Positions 17,112 to 26,751 of a stretch of DNA of 64,000 bases are shown here, one piece after another. The notes beneath the pieces were generated by a model. That model saw only the letters and a list, made by a program, of their open reading frames with translations, did not search any database and had not been told where the DNA came from. This DNA is from Paenibacillus_E allorhizoplanae (GTDB lineage Bacteria; Bacillota; Bacilli; Paenibacillales; NBRC-103111), in contig NZ_CAKMMW010000003.1 in NCBI RefSeq assembly GCF_927798215.1, positions 372,001 to 436,000 of the forward strand, in the 5' to 3' direction. A program made the position numbers and the translations under genes. The stretch's first letter is position 1; each line of letters starts with the position of its first letter.

Positions 17112-18083
17112 TTATATCGTTTTTTGTGATACACGCTTCAGTTTTATCGAATCAGGTGCTTTGCATAATAATTGCCCGAACAAGGAAGCGAGGAGTTGTT
17201 GAAAAAGCATACACATAATAACAGGCATTGCGACAGGCGGCGGAAAAAACGAAATGGCCAGCACGGCACCAGCGCTATTATTTCTCATCCCGGTATTAAA
17301 CACCATGGTAACCATGATATCACGGTCCCACTTTAGCCATCTGGCGATCAGCCAACCAATCAGATAACCAGATGAAGCCATGACGACAATCACACAAGCT
17401 GTCAGGACCAATTTACTGTCAATTTTCGTGAAATATGGTGCCACCACAGCGCTGTTAATCGCAATGGTGAAGGCCAACCCTATTTTAGAGAAGGGCGATA
17501 AGGGGCGCCCCCATTTCTCCTTCACCTTTCCTTGCGAAAGTTGATTTAGCAGCATACCCAATAAGGACGGAAGGACGATCATAAAGAAAAGGCCTTTCAT
17601 CATACCAAACACATCCATCTTCACTTGTACGCCGAGAAACGCATCCATCGTAAAAGGAACGAGAAACGGCGATAATAGGGTATCAATCAAAATAACCGAT
17701 AACGTTAGCGCAATATTCCCCTTAAAGATGGAAACCCACATGAAACTTACGACACCAGTAGGAATGACGACCATTAGAATTAGTCCCGTTCTCAGATACA
17801 CATCATCATGAAAAAATACATTGCCGATGATCCATGCTATAGCAGGCATCAACACATGCAGAGCAAGCAGTGAGACGAAAATCGGGAAAGGCTGTATTAA
17901 TACCCTTTTTAAATCTTTAAAGTTCATACTTAAGCTGCCTGTAAATGTCATAAAGCCGAAGATCCATGGTACTAAGTAAGTAAAGGACTTTAACCATACT
18001 GTCAAAATAATTCCTAGAATAACACTCGTTGGAGTAATCAGCGGAAGCCATTTCTCCAGGCTCTTGTTTAATTTATGCAGCAT
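17112..18083 (-). CDS. Bile acid:sodium symporter-family (BASS) transporter
   Basis: A 323-residue membrane protein with nine to ten hydrophobic segments. Family features are FTGSLSMNFKDLKRVL near the N-terminus, and FNTGMRNNSAGAVLAISFFPPPVAMPVIMCMLFQQ, the discontinuous-helix region that binds Na+ in this fold. It starts 22 bp after the GH105 gene, so it probably belongs to the AraC-GH105-BASS operon. It may move a sugar acid or another organic anion released by that pathway. The substrate is inferred only from neighbours. Confidence 0.85.
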   Translation of the reverse strand: MLHKLNKSLEKWLPLITPTSVILGIILTVWLKSFTYLVPWIFGFMTFTGSLSMNFKDLKRVLIQPFPIFVSLLALHVLMPAIAWIIGNVFFHDDVYLRTGLILMVVIPTGVVSFMWVSIFKGNIALTLSVILIDTLLSPFLVPFTMDAFLGVQVKMDVFGMMKGLFFMIVLPSLLGMLLNQLSQGKVKEKWGRPLSPFSKIGLAFTIAINSAVVAPYFTKIDSKLVLTACVIVVMASSGYLIGWLIARWLKWDRDIMVTMVFNTGMRNNSAGAVLAISFFPPPVAMPVIMCMLFQQLLASLFGQLLCKAPDSIKLKRVSQKTI

Positions 18084-18105
18084 TGGATTCTCTCCTAACT
18101 TGACT

Positions 18106-19212
18106 TTAAAGCTCTGAAAGCTTAACCTCGGTATACGCCATAATCAACGGTGCTACGCCATGTCCATTGTTACTCACGATGATTTCGTTTTCGGTATAGT
18201 ACTTAAAGGTCCCATCACGAACCTTGCCTGTATCCGGATTTGTGCCAAGTCCTGCACTTCTACAGATTCCACCAAGCAGCACTTCTCCATCCTCCTCACG
18301 GAGATATTGCTGGACAGTAGCGTCAAAGGCAGACTTCCCGCGCTCAGCGTATTCGGTAGCAAGATAGCCAAGGCGCGAACCTTTCAACATCGCATAAGCC
18401 AGCATCAAGGTCCCGCTAGATTCTAAATAATTCCCTGGCCGATCTCCCATATCAACGATCTGATACCACATACCCCCGCTATGCTGGTAAGGTAACATAC
18501 CGTCTAGCGTTTCCTGCAACATCATGTTCAGAGGCTCGCTGTTCACCTGTTCATCTTCCAGAAGTTCAAGTACGTCCACCAAGGCCATCACCAACCAGCC
18601 TACAGCACGCCCCCAGACATTCGGAGACATGCCCGTCGTTTTGTCGCACCAAAACATCTCTCTACTCTCGTCATAAGCATGGTAGTATAGACGATTTTCT
18701 TCATTAAAAATAAACTTTTTTACATTTAAAAATTGATGTATGGTATCGGAATAATCCTTCTTTTCCTCAAATTCCTTGATGTAACGAACCAAAAATGGTT
18801 GTCCCATGTAAAGTCCATCCAACCAAATTTGGTTTGGATAATTTTCTTTATGCCAGAAGCTTCCTGACGCTGTTCTTGGATAGGTTTTCAACTGCTCATA
18901 GATCAAATCAAGCACATGCTTATATTTGGGATCATTCTCTCTTTGGTATAAGTCAAAAAGAATAGTCGCTGGTCTGATTTGATCAATACTATAATAACGC
19001 ACATCAATGGCCGGGATACTGCCATTCTCATCATACAGACGGTCGATGAAGCTTTTGACGAACAGGTAAAAGTCTTCATTACCCGATTGCTTATAGCTGT
19101 CCATATACGATTTGAGAATACAGTTCTCAATATAATGCCAACGCAGGGAAAACCATTTCCCTTCACTTTCCATATAGTGATCTCTAAGTTGATCCAGCAT
19201 TTGATACGTCAT
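18106..19212 (-). CDS. GH105 unsaturated glucuronyl/galacturonyl hydrolase (YteR-like)
   Basis: A 368-residue (alpha/alpha)6-barrel hydrolase that removes the 4,5-unsaturated uronic acid left by polysaccharide lyases. Family motifs include IDQIRPATILFDLY, IWLDGLYMGQPFLVRY (catalytic Asp in WLDGLYM), TGMSPNVWGRAVGWLVMALVDVLE and NYLESSGTLMLAYAM. The length matches B. subtilis YteR (about 370). Start: ATG 19239 lies too far upstream and the ATG at 19221 abuts GGGAG, whereas ATG 19212 has proper spacing. No signal peptide, so it acts in the cytoplasm on imported oligosaccharides. The 5' leader contains a GTTAACC direct repeat (19226-19241) of unknown role. Confidence 0.9.
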   Translation of the reverse strand: MTYQMLDQLRDHYMESEGKWFSLRWHYIENCILKSYMDSYKQSGNEDFYLFVKSFIDRLYDENGSIPAIDVRYYSIDQIRPATILFDLYQRENDPKYKHVLDLIYEQLKTYPRTASGSFWHKENYPNQIWLDGLYMGQPFLVRYIKEFEEKKDYSDTIHQFLNVKKFIFNEENRLYYHAYDESREMFWCDKTTGMSPNVWGRAVGWLVMALVDVLELLEDEQVNSEPLNMMLQETLDGMLPYQHSGGMWYQIVDMGDRPGNYLESSGTLMLAYAMLKGSRLGYLATEYAERGKSAFDATVQQYLREEDGEVLLGGICRSAGLGTNPDTGKVRDGTFKYYTENEIIVSNNGHGVAPLIMAYTEVKLSEL

Positions 19213-19246
19213 ATGTTTCATCTCCCAAATGGTTAACATGGTTAAC

Positions 19247-21460
19247 TTAGGTGTCCCGATATTGGCCAGGTGTCATGCCTGTCAGCTTTCGAAAAGTCCG
19301 GATAAAACCCGTAGAATTGGCATAATTCAGCCGCTCCGCAATTTCCGAAATCTTCATATCTGTCTCTTTCAACCATTTCTTCGCCATGTTAACCCGATAG
19401 TTGGTTAAATAATCAATAAAAGTAACACCGATCTCTTTCTTAAAAACACGACTGACATAAACAGGATGATATTTGAGCTGAGCAGCACACGATTCAAGTG
19501 TAATATCCTGCTCGAATCCTTCATGAATCATTGTAAGCATTTGATGCGCGAGGTTGATATATTGCGAATCTGCCCGTCCTTTGAAGAAGGCGAGTGCTGG
19601 CGGCAGCAATTCGGTCTTAAACCAAGACGTAATTTCTTGTACCGTGTTCAACTTCATAAAAGAATGAAGCACGGATTTCGAATCAATTAAGCCTTCCAAT
19701 TTACCGCCTTGCTGCTGGACTAAGCCATGAATCTCCGTAATCAGTTCAATCATCACGAATTGAAAATCGTTAAACCGGATCTCTCTTTCCATGATCAACG
19801 CAACGTATTTATCAAAATGTTCAAACGTAGATGTGGAATCACCCGTTTTTAATGCGTTTACGAAATAATCTTCCAAATAATTCAGCGAGGCTGCCAGATG
19901 TTTGCTGTTCTCATGAACCGTTTCAATATCATCATAATGAATGATGATATCATTCCCCAGACGAATCCTTCGCTTCAGCGCTTCCAAAGCCTCTGCATGT
20001 GCATTCATGGCATCCGTGTATCGGGAAAATACGCGACTGATACCGATGCTGACTTTCAGCTGAAGCAGCTCGTGCACCTTATCTTTAATTTCCTCCGCCG
20101 CTTGGTGAAAACTCACTTGCAGTTCCTGCAGATCTTCGACATCCCCAGTAAGCAGGGATACCTGAGACTGATCCAGCAATAAGGAACCAAGCAAACGATT
20201 AGCTGGCAAAAGCTCACTGACAATGTTATGAATAGCAAATAACAGCAATTCCTTATCGCTTTCCATGTATCTTGTATCCTGAAGGGAATCGATCTGCAGC
20301 GCAATCACACCCATGGGCTTCCCTTTTTCCGCGAAGCCATAGGTTTCACACTTGAAAGCAAATTCGCTCTCCGTCACCTGTCCCATGAACAGTTTCAACA
20401 GGAAGAACTCTTTCATCTGTCCCGTTTGACCTTGAAGCTGCTGTTGAAACTGCTTCCGTGTCCGGAATAACGCATTAAATCTATCCTCGATATAAGCAAA
20501 CTCATCTTTCCTGCGAGACTCTGTCGTTTCACCGCCGAACTGTTCCATCGTCTGAAATAAACGTCGGATCGGAGAATACATCCGTCTGCTCACGTAGAAT
20601 GCGGCAGATGCAATCACAAGGAAGACAATCAAGCAGACATTAATTGTAACGAGTGCAATCTTCTTGGATTCCATCGTCACTTGACCAATGGAAACGACGG
20701 AAGCATAAATCCAACTATTGGACGATACTCGGTAATTCACAGCTGTATTTTTGCCTTCATAATAGCCGTTAGCATCTGTCACTTTTTTCAAAGGCTCCAG
20801 GATCGAATCGGAAATATAATCTGCTCCCGCGTTACTTAAGAAGGGGATGTGCTCGCGGTTCAGTACATAGATGTCTCCCAACTGCTTCGTTTGGGCTAAC
20901 CCTTTTTCCAATTCCGTCTTCGACATTTCTATGATCAGTAATGCCTTCGGAGCTGCCGAAGGAGCAATCATTGGGAGCTTTACAATCATCCGAACCCCAT
21001 ATTCATCTGCTAACCAGAATAAATTTTTGGGATTTTTTGCGTAATCTTGCAAAAGGTTTTTATCGGAATAATCCGCCGTATGGGTGAATCCTAAATTGCT
21101 GATCATCCAGTCCTTTTCCAGGTTAATGAGGTGGGTGTCAGCTACGCCCGATAAAGAGTGCAAGTTATATAAACCCTTGGCAAGGCTTGTAATCGTTTGG
21201 AAATCATCCTGTGTCAACGCATTGTAGAGGTTGTCTGTTACAAGCGGTGAGTTTAAATATTGCACGGCACCCATTTCTACATTTTTCAATACTTGCTCAA
21301 TTCTCATCTGGTTCTGCAGCAAAATTTGAGAATTGCTTTCTTTAACCTTTTTCTCTATATCTTGGGAGGAAATATGATAAGAAATCATTCCGATTGTCGT
21401 GACTGGAATGGCAACCAGCAACATAGCGAATAGGATCATGCGATATAAATAGGTGGGCAA
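19247..21460 (-). CDS. Membrane AraC-family regulator with extracellular Cache-like sensor
   Basis: A 737-residue regulator. TM1 (about 7-27) and TM2 (about 275-297) bracket an extracellular sensor domain. A helical linker and a middle domain follow. The C-terminus (about 635-737) has the two HTH motifs of AraC proteins (ITLESCAAQLKYHPVYVSRVFKKEIG and ISEIAERLNYANSTGFIRTFRKLTG). It likely senses an extracellular saccharide and activates the adjacent ABC/catabolic operon and its own operon with GH105 and BASS. The promoter at 21503-21532 lies within the terminator of the preceding operon. Ligand unknown. Confidence 0.92.
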   Translation of the reverse strand: MPTYLYRMILFAMLLVAIPVTTIGMISYHISSQDIEKKVKESNSQILLQNQMRIEQVLKNVEMGAVQYLNSPLVTDNLYNALTQDDFQTITSLAKGLYNLHSLSGVADTHLINLEKDWMISNLGFTHTADYSDKNLLQDYAKNPKNLFWLADEYGVRMIVKLPMIAPSAAPKALLIIEMSKTELEKGLAQTKQLGDIYVLNREHIPFLSNAGADYISDSILEPLKKVTDANGYYEGKNTAVNYRVSSNSWIYASVVSIGQVTMESKKIALVTINVCLIVFLVIASAAFYVSRRMYSPIRRLFQTMEQFGGETTESRRKDEFAYIEDRFNALFRTRKQFQQQLQGQTGQMKEFFLLKLFMGQVTESEFAFKCETYGFAEKGKPMGVIALQIDSLQDTRYMESDKELLLFAIHNIVSELLPANRLLGSLLLDQSQVSLLTGDVEDLQELQVSFHQAAEEIKDKVHELLQLKVSIGISRVFSRYTDAMNAHAEALEALKRRIRLGNDIIIHYDDIETVHENSKHLAASLNYLEDYFVNALKTGDSTSTFEHFDKYVALIMEREIRFNDFQFVMIELITEIHGLVQQQGGKLEGLIDSKSVLHSFMKLNTVQEITSWFKTELLPPALAFFKGRADSQYINLAHQMLTMIHEGFEQDITLESCAAQLKYHPVYVSRVFKKEIGVTFIDYLTNYRVNMAKKWLKETDMKISEIAERLNYANSTGFIRTFRKLTGMTPGQYRDT

Positions 21461-21502
21461 TGTTATTCCTCACTTCTGTTTACTTTCGTTTCAATGACCC
21501 TT

Positions 21503-21532
21503 ATTATATCAAAACCAGCCGTCCGGTGTGAA
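21503..21532 (-). promoter_or_regulatory. Predicted promoter of the AraC-GH105-BASS operon
   Basis: TTCACA (21532-21527) and TATAAT (21508-21503) are spaced by 18 nt on the minus strand. The -35 element sits in the loop of the terminator hairpin at 21516-21546. Confidence 0.5.
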
Positions 21533-21546
21533 TGTGCGGACGGCTG
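21516..21546 (-). terminator. Terminator of the ABC/sugar-acid operon
   Basis: CAGCCGTCCG and CGGACGGCTG form perfect 10-bp arms around an 11-nt loop, followed on the minus strand by GGTTTTGA. It lies 10 bp after the enolase-superfamily stop codon. The short T-run suggests partial readthrough. Confidence 0.7.
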
Positions 21547-21555
21547 CTTGCATGC

Positions 21556-22725
21556 TTACTTCTTGGTTTGCGAGGTACGGTCCTGAAGTTGATGAACAGA
21601 TACGTTCCCCCAGCTTAGATCGTCCACGCGATATTTGTTGATTTGATCCCAGTCAAGCTCCATACCTAGACCGGGTAAGTCACGGCCTGGAACAAGAAGA
21701 TATCCCTTCTCGTATTGCACTGGACTTTTAACAATATCGCCAATATACAATTCAGGTCCAGTCGGATCTGATGTATAGTTTAAATTTACTAGAGAACTTC
21801 CCAGATGTGCCATAGCGGCTGTACCTACAGACAGCTCCTGCGTTGTGCCGATCAAGCAGGATTTGCCAGCGACTTCCGCAGCAGCAGCCGCTTTCCTAGC
21901 AGCGGTAATTCCACCGATAAAAATAGGTGATATGTTGAAGATATCCACCGAATCGTGCTTAATCATTTCGGACTGCTGACGGAAGCTCCATACATGCTCA
22001 CTTACAGGGTATTCCGTGTTCATTCGGTAATGATGAAGTCCCTCGAAATCATTCTGAACCGCTGGGCTCTCCACCATTTGGAAATCATATTGCGACAATC
22101 GCTTCGTGGCCTTCAACGCCGATTTCCAGTCCAATAAATGGCTGAAGTCCAGCGATTTAATCGTAACTTTCGATCCAAATTCCTGCTTTACGCCAGCCAA
22201 AAATGCTTCATCGGCATCTAAGTTTTTTCCAACATAGAGTCGGAATGTATCAAAGCCTTTACTCAGTCTCTCGCGGACAATCGCCAAATTTTCTTCTACC
22301 TCTTCCATAAAGCGATGTCTGAAAATTGGATAGCAGACTTTAATTTTCTCTTTGATTCTGCCGCCAATAAATTCAGCTACGGAAATACCTAGCGATTTCG
22401 CACAAAGATCGTGTAATGCCGCATCAATTCCGTTACGGATAAAGTTACCCTTTTCATAATAAAACATCGTTTCTGGAAAATTGCTGAGCAGCTCCTTATT
22501 GAGCAGTGAAATATCAAATGGGCTCTGGCCTAATAGAATGGACTTGAGCACCACAGCCATGTCCTGAATGTCTAATGAATAATGAGGAAGATGAGAGAAG
22601 TCCGACATTTCACCAATACCTGTTAATCCGTTATCCGCATCAATCTCCACGATGACATGCTTGCAGACAAACCCTGTATTACGCGGCATTGCGATAACCG
22701 TAAGTCTAAGATCTGAAATTTTCAT
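21556..22725 (-). CDS. Enolase-superfamily (MR/MLE-like) sugar-acid dehydratase or epimerase
   Basis: A 389-residue enzyme with the enolase-superfamily capping domain and barrel. Plausible metal ligands are Asp in TIKSLDFSHL, Glu in MVESPA and Glu in VSEHVWS; the C-terminal TQELSVGTAAMAHLG fits MR/MLE enzymes. The second-strand KxK motif typical of MLE/MR catalysis is RLY here (FRLYVG), so the usual lysine bases are missing and the chemistry may differ. ATG 22725 overlaps the upstream stop (ATGA), so translation is coupled; the longer start 22743 is not needed. Next to DHDPS-family and aldehyde dehydrogenase genes it probably supplies a 3-deoxy-2-keto sugar acid. The exact substrate is unknown. 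Confidence 0.75.
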   Translation of the reverse strand: MKISDLRLTVIAMPRNTGFVCKHVIVEIDADNGLTGIGEMSDFSHLPHYSLDIQDMAVVLKSILLGQSPFDISLLNKELLSNFPETMFYYEKGNFIRNGIDAALHDLCAKSLGISVAEFIGGRIKEKIKVCYPIFRHRFMEEVEENLAIVRERLSKGFDTFRLYVGKNLDADEAFLAGVKQEFGSKVTIKSLDFSHLLDWKSALKATKRLSQYDFQMVESPAVQNDFEGLHHYRMNTEYPVSEHVWSFRQQSEMIKHDSVDIFNISPIFIGGITAARKAAAAAEVAGKSCLIGTTQELSVGTAAMAHLGSSLVNLNYTSDPTGPELYIGDIVKSPVQYEKGYLLVPGRDLPGLGMELDWDQINKYRVDDLSWGNVSVHQLQDRTSQTKK

Positions 22726-23633
22726 GTTGTTAGCAGCCCCCATGCGTTTAGTAAATTCGTTACTTCCTTCTTATCCGCTTCATTCAAAGGATCTACAGGT
22801 TCGCGCGTAACGCCGGCACGAAGTCCCAACTGTTCCATCGCTTCCTTTACAGCAACCACATTGTTACCTGCATGATATTTGGCACGCAAGTTCTCGAAAG
22901 GCAGAACATCTTCCCACAGTCTCCACACAGTAGGCCAATCTTGATCGCGTAATGCTTGCAGCATCCCCTGCGAGATGCTGGGATTTACATTGATTAAGCC
23001 CGATGTAAATCCTTTTGCGCCTGCATTGTAGAAGAAAGGTGCCCACTTTTCAGCTGTCCCGCAGATCCAGGCGATGTTGTAGTCAGCGCTGATCTTGCGC
23101 ACCGTTTCGGTAAAACGCGGAAGATCGTTGATCGCATACTTCACACCCACGCATTTATCCAACGGTGCTAAGCTAAACAAGATATCGTCCGAAACATGAG
23201 CATCTTTCAAATAAAGGATGGACGGAATATCCAAGCTTTCAATCACATTACGGTAATAGGACACCGCACCAGGCGTCGTGATATAAGGATGAATGGGCTG
23301 ATGGATCATCACGCAATCCGCTCCAACCTGCTGGGCGTGCTTACCAAGCTCTACAGCGGTTTCAACGGAATATCCGATTCCAGCCATAACAATAGCACGA
23401 TGATTTACGATTTCAACGACCCGTTTGGTCACTTCCTTGGCTTCTTCCAGCGTTAACGCATAGAATTCGCCCGTGTTTCCGCAGGGCACAATCACTTCGG
23501 TACCATTTGCCAGCAAGAACTCGATATTCGCTTCCAGTCCTTCCCAATCAATACGGCGCGTCTCTTCATCAAAAGGTGTAATATTGATAGCTGAAATCGT
23601 TTCCAGCCTTTTACTGAATGCAGCATAATCCAT
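22722..23633 (-). CDS. DHDPS-family dehydratase/aldolase
   Basis: A 303-residue class I aldolase-fold enzyme. Visible are PCGNTGEFYALT (the GxTGE loop), Tyr in SILYLKD, and the Schiff-base Lys in CVGVKYAIND (about residue 170). The family includes 5-dehydro-4-deoxyglucarate dehydratase (B. subtilis YcbC), KDG aldolase and N-acetylneuraminate lyase. Placed between an aldehyde dehydrogenase and an enolase-superfamily enzyme, the arrangement copies the ycbC/ycbD/gudD logic, so conversion of a keto-deoxy sugar acid to 2,5-dioxopentanoate is the best guess. ATG 23633; four-base overlap with the next gene. Confidence 0.82.
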   Translation of the reverse strand: MDYAAFSKRLETISAINITPFDEETRRIDWEGLEANIEFLLANGTEVIVPCGNTGEFYALTLEEAKEVTKRVVEIVNHRAIVMAGIGYSVETAVELGKHAQQVGADCVMIHQPIHPYITTPGAVSYYRNVIESLDIPSILYLKDAHVSDDILFSLAPLDKCVGVKYAINDLPRFTETVRKISADYNIAWICGTAEKWAPFFYNAGAKGFTSGLINVNPSISQGMLQALRDQDWPTVWRLWEDVLPFENLRAKYHAGNNVVAVKEAMEQLGLRAGVTREPVDPLNEADKKEVTNLLNAWGLLTT

Positions 23634-23666
23634 CTGAGTTCTCTTCCTTTCGTTTCGTTCCCACGA

Positions 23667-25133
23667 CTATGGTGTAATCACGACCGTTTTGACCTGTGTG
23701 AAAAACTCGATTGCTGCTCTTCCCTGTTCACGAGAATAGGAGCTGGATAGCTTCATCCCGCCAAATGGAGCCTGCGGTTCCACACCAGCGGTTTCACCGT
23801 TCACCTTGATCAGGCCTGCCTCGATACGATTCACAAAGTGATGAACATGCTTTTGGTTTTGTGTAAAAATAGCAGCTGCTAATCCGTAACGAACGCTATT
23901 AGCCAGATCGATCGCATGATCAAGATGATCGGCCTCGTTAATCACTAAGACCGGACCGAAAATTTCCTCTTGTGCGAGCGTGGATTGCGGGTCGACACGA
24001 TCTAGAATCGTAGGTTCGATATAGTACCCTTTAGCAAATTCGGCTTCCGTCTTCGCTTTACCGCCAGCAAGAACTTGGGCTCCTTCTTGGATACCAATTT
24101 GGATAAATTCCAGAATCGACTCGTATTGGCGTTTGGACACAACAGGTCCAAGGTAACAGTCATTTTCCTGCGGATTGGACAATTTAATGCGATTCGCTCG
24201 CTCGATCAATAAGGAGGTCAATTGTTCCTTCACAGACTTCTCGACGATAACACGGCTAGTCGCCGTGCACTTTTGGCCAGCAGATCGCATGGCAGCGCTA
24301 ATGATGACATCAGCCGCTTTCTCCAGATCGGCGTCCGCAAGCACAATGGTCGCGTTCTTCCCGCCCATCTCCAATTGATATTTCGCATGACGGGACGATG
24401 CGGCTTGCGAAACTTGCTTGCCGACAGCATCTGAGCCCGTGAATGAGATTCCCGTCACATCAGGATGATCTAGAATACGCTGTCCGACAACGGAACCTGA
24501 GCCGCTAACTAGCTGGATTACACCTTGCGGGAAGCCGCTCTCTTCCAAGAGCTGCATGAGCTTGGCTGCCGTAATGGTAGAATGCTCTGCAGGCTTCCAT
24601 ACAACGGTATTACCGAATATTAAAGCTGGAGCCATCTTCCATACGGGAATGGCAACAGGAAAATTCCAAGGTGTGATCAGACCTACGACGCCAAGTGGTA
24701 CCCTCGTCGTGTATAAGTGGGATACACCGTCCGTGGAAGGCAATACCTCGCCAATGCCGCGTAGTCCCTCACCTGCGTAATACCGGAACAGTACGACAGC
24801 ACGATTGACTTCACCTCTCGCTTCTCCGATTGGTTTACCCATCTCTGCTGTGAGAAGCTGTGCCAACTCTTCTAGATGATCCTCAATCTTCTGTGCAGCC
24901 TTAAACAAATGAGCTGCTCTTTGTGTACCTGACAAGCTTGACCAATTTGGAAGCGCTTTCTTAGCACTCGCAACGGCTAAGTCAACGTCTTCCTTGCTCA
25001 ATTGGAGGCTCCGTCCTACTAACAACTCCGTATTTAGGGGACTGTAATGATCCTTAGAAGGGTGGCTGCCGGGTTCTACCCAGCAGCCATTGATATACGC
25101 GGTTTTTTCGATGACATTTACATTTGTAAGCAT
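23667..25133 (-). CDS. Aldehyde dehydrogenase, likely 2-oxoglutarate semialdehyde dehydrogenase
   Basis: A 488-residue NAD(P)-dependent enzyme. The sequence shows LITPWNFPVAIPVWKMAPAL (cofactor Trp-Asn region), FTGSDAVGKQV (Rossmann contact), LEMGGKNATIV with the general-base Glu, and SAGQKCTATSRV with the catalytic Cys. It ends with the common EPQAPFGGMKLSSSYSREQG. ATG 25133 follows GGAGTGAG. The neighbouring DHDPS-family and enolase-superfamily genes point to oxidation of 2,5-dioxopentanoate to 2-oxoglutarate, as by B. subtilis YcbD. This assignment rests on context. Confidence 0.9.
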   Translation of the reverse strand: MLTNVNVIEKTAYINGCWVEPGSHPSKDHYSPLNTELLVGRSLQLSKEDVDLAVASAKKALPNWSSLSGTQRAAHLFKAAQKIEDHLEELAQLLTAEMGKPIGEARGEVNRAVVLFRYYAGEGLRGIGEVLPSTDGVSHLYTTRVPLGVVGLITPWNFPVAIPVWKMAPALIFGNTVVWKPAEHSTITAAKLMQLLEESGFPQGVIQLVSGSGSVVGQRILDHPDVTGISFTGSDAVGKQVSQAASSRHAKYQLEMGGKNATIVLADADLEKAADVIISAAMRSAGQKCTATSRVIVEKSVKEQLTSLLIERANRIKLSNPQENDCYLGPVVSKRQYESILEFIQIGIQEGAQVLAGGKAKTEAEFAKGYYIEPTILDRVDPQSTLAQEEIFGPVLVINEADHLDHAIDLANSVRYGLAAAIFTQNQKHVHHFVNRIEAGLIKVNGETAGVEPQAPFGGMKLSSSYSREQGRAAIEFFTQVKTVVITP

Positions 25134-25174
25134 GTACTCACTCCGTCTCTCAGACTCTATATTTATGGATCACT

Positions 25175-26692
25175 CTATTTTTTCTGCTTAGCGTATTCTG
25201 CCGTGTACTCAGCAATGACCTTCTCGCCGCCTGCTTTCATCCATTTATCAAGTTCAGCCTGCCAGCCAGCGTCGTCGATTTTACCCATAATGTATTTGGT
25301 TTGAGCATCACGAATCATGTTATCGAGCTCAACGCCTTTTTCGGCGTAGGTCTTCGAATTAAATGTCAGGGCCACATTCGGAACGACACTTTTCAGATTA
25401 TCTTGAGCGATCTTCGAACCTTTTGCCTGAAGATCATTTTGCTTCAACGGGAGTCCTTTTCCTGCTGTTTCGAATGACGGCAAGCTATCACGATACGGTT
25501 TAACTTCAAGGTTGAACAATGTCAAATCTTTTATTTGTCCTTTGCCATCCTCGGTTTTGGTAAAGTGTTTGCCTTCAATTCCTCTTGTCAGCAGTGTTGA
25601 CATTTCAGCATCTAGCAGCTTATCGAAGAAGCCTAACAGGCGCTTCAGTTCCGCTTCCTTCTTCACGCTTGATTTAGGGAATAGGAAGAAACCGTTGTTT
25701 CCAGACTCAGCCGGAACTTTAAGTCCAGATGGACCTTCAAATGGTACGACATCTACTACTGCGCTTGGTGTTGATTTCGAAACATTATCAAAAGAAAGTG
25801 CAGCAGCTGTTGCTACCGTGTTAACACGAATACCAACTTTACCAGCATTCCATTTATTATCGGAATCCGCTGTTTGCACGATGGAGAAATCCTGGTTAAT
25901 TAATTTCTCAGCATACAAACGTTTCAATAACTTCAAGGAGTCCATATACGGCTTCGTCATAAATTCAGCTACGATTTTACCATTTTCAACCCCCCATTTA
26001 TTAGGCGCCCCATTCGGAACAGATAGACGAGTTAAAAAGCTGCTGCTAAGAACTGGATCGTTATAGTTTTTATCCAAGAAGAAGCCGTACGTATCCGCTT
26101 GACCATTCTTATCCGGATCTTTTTCTGCCACTGTTTTGGCCATGTTGTACCAATCGTCTAGTGTAACTGGAGGCTTTAAGCCGAGCCCACTAAACCAGTC
26201 TTTACGGTAGATGATACCTGCACGTCCTATGTCACGGTATAACGGCAACCCGTATAGTTTGCCATCCACTTTAATGTTGTCGTAATACATCGGACTAAGC
26301 TCCGATAAATTTTTGTAATCCTTCAATAAAGGGCCAATTTCCCAGAACAAGCCAGACTGGATGGCATTTAGGGTCGATGCGTTAGCTTTCACTTTAAAAG
26401 CTTTAGGCATTTCGCTAGAAGCAATCATGATGTTCTTCTTGTCTTCAAAAGCAGCATCTGGAATCCATTGAATATCAATTTTGGCATTCGTATATTTCTC
26501 TATCGCCAACTCGATATCGCTGCCCTTCTTAGGCGCTTCCCCTACCTGCGGCGTAGCAATGGTTACCTCTAGTGGTGTGTTATCCACCGTTTTTTCTTCT
26601 TTCTTCGGATCTGTGCTGTTTCCGCAACCTGCAAGTGTACCTGTTGTCAATGCGATGGAGCAAAGTAAAGCCATATACCTTTTTTTCATCAT
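25175..26692 (-). CDS. Carbohydrate ABC transporter substrate-binding lipoprotein
   Basis: A 505-residue extracellular binding protein of the LplA-like group. A lipoprotein signal (MKKRYMALLCSIALTTGTLAGC) is followed by a charged linker. Mature-protein features include KLYGLPLYRDIGRAGIIYRKDWFSGLGLKPPVTLDDWYNMAK and DPDKNGQADTYGFFLDKN, both common in this family. The ATG at 26734 begins a non-signal tail; ATG 26692, behind GGAGGGG, gives a proper signal peptide. It lies behind the two permease genes. An ATPase is not encoded here and is presumably a shared MsmX-like protein. Ligand probably an oligosaccharide containing uronate (inferred). Confidence 0.9.
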   Translation of the reverse strand: MMKKRYMALLCSIALTTGTLAGCGNSTDPKKEEKTVDNTPLEVTIATPQVGEAPKKGSDIELAIEKYTNAKIDIQWIPDAAFEDKKNIMIASSEMPKAFKVKANASTLNAIQSGLFWEIGPLLKDYKNLSELSPMYYDNIKVDGKLYGLPLYRDIGRAGIIYRKDWFSGLGLKPPVTLDDWYNMAKTVAEKDPDKNGQADTYGFFLDKNYNDPVLSSSFLTRLSVPNGAPNKWGVENGKIVAEFMTKPYMDSLKLLKRLYAEKLINQDFSIVQTADSDNKWNAGKVGIRVNTVATAAALSFDNVSKSTPSAVVDVVPFEGPSGLKVPAESGNNGFFLFPKSSVKKEAELKRLLGFFDKLLDAEMSTLLTRGIEGKHFTKTEDGKGQIKDLTLFNLEVKPYRDSLPSFETAGKGLPLKQNDLQAKGSKIAQDNLKSVVPNVALTFNSKTYAEKGVELDNMIRDAQTKYIMGKIDDAGWQAELDKWMKAGGEKVIAEYTAEYAKQKK

Positions 26693-26751
26693 TCTTACCC
26701 CTCCATGATTATGAATAATATGGTACATATGCAAAGATGAACCCTTATAGG

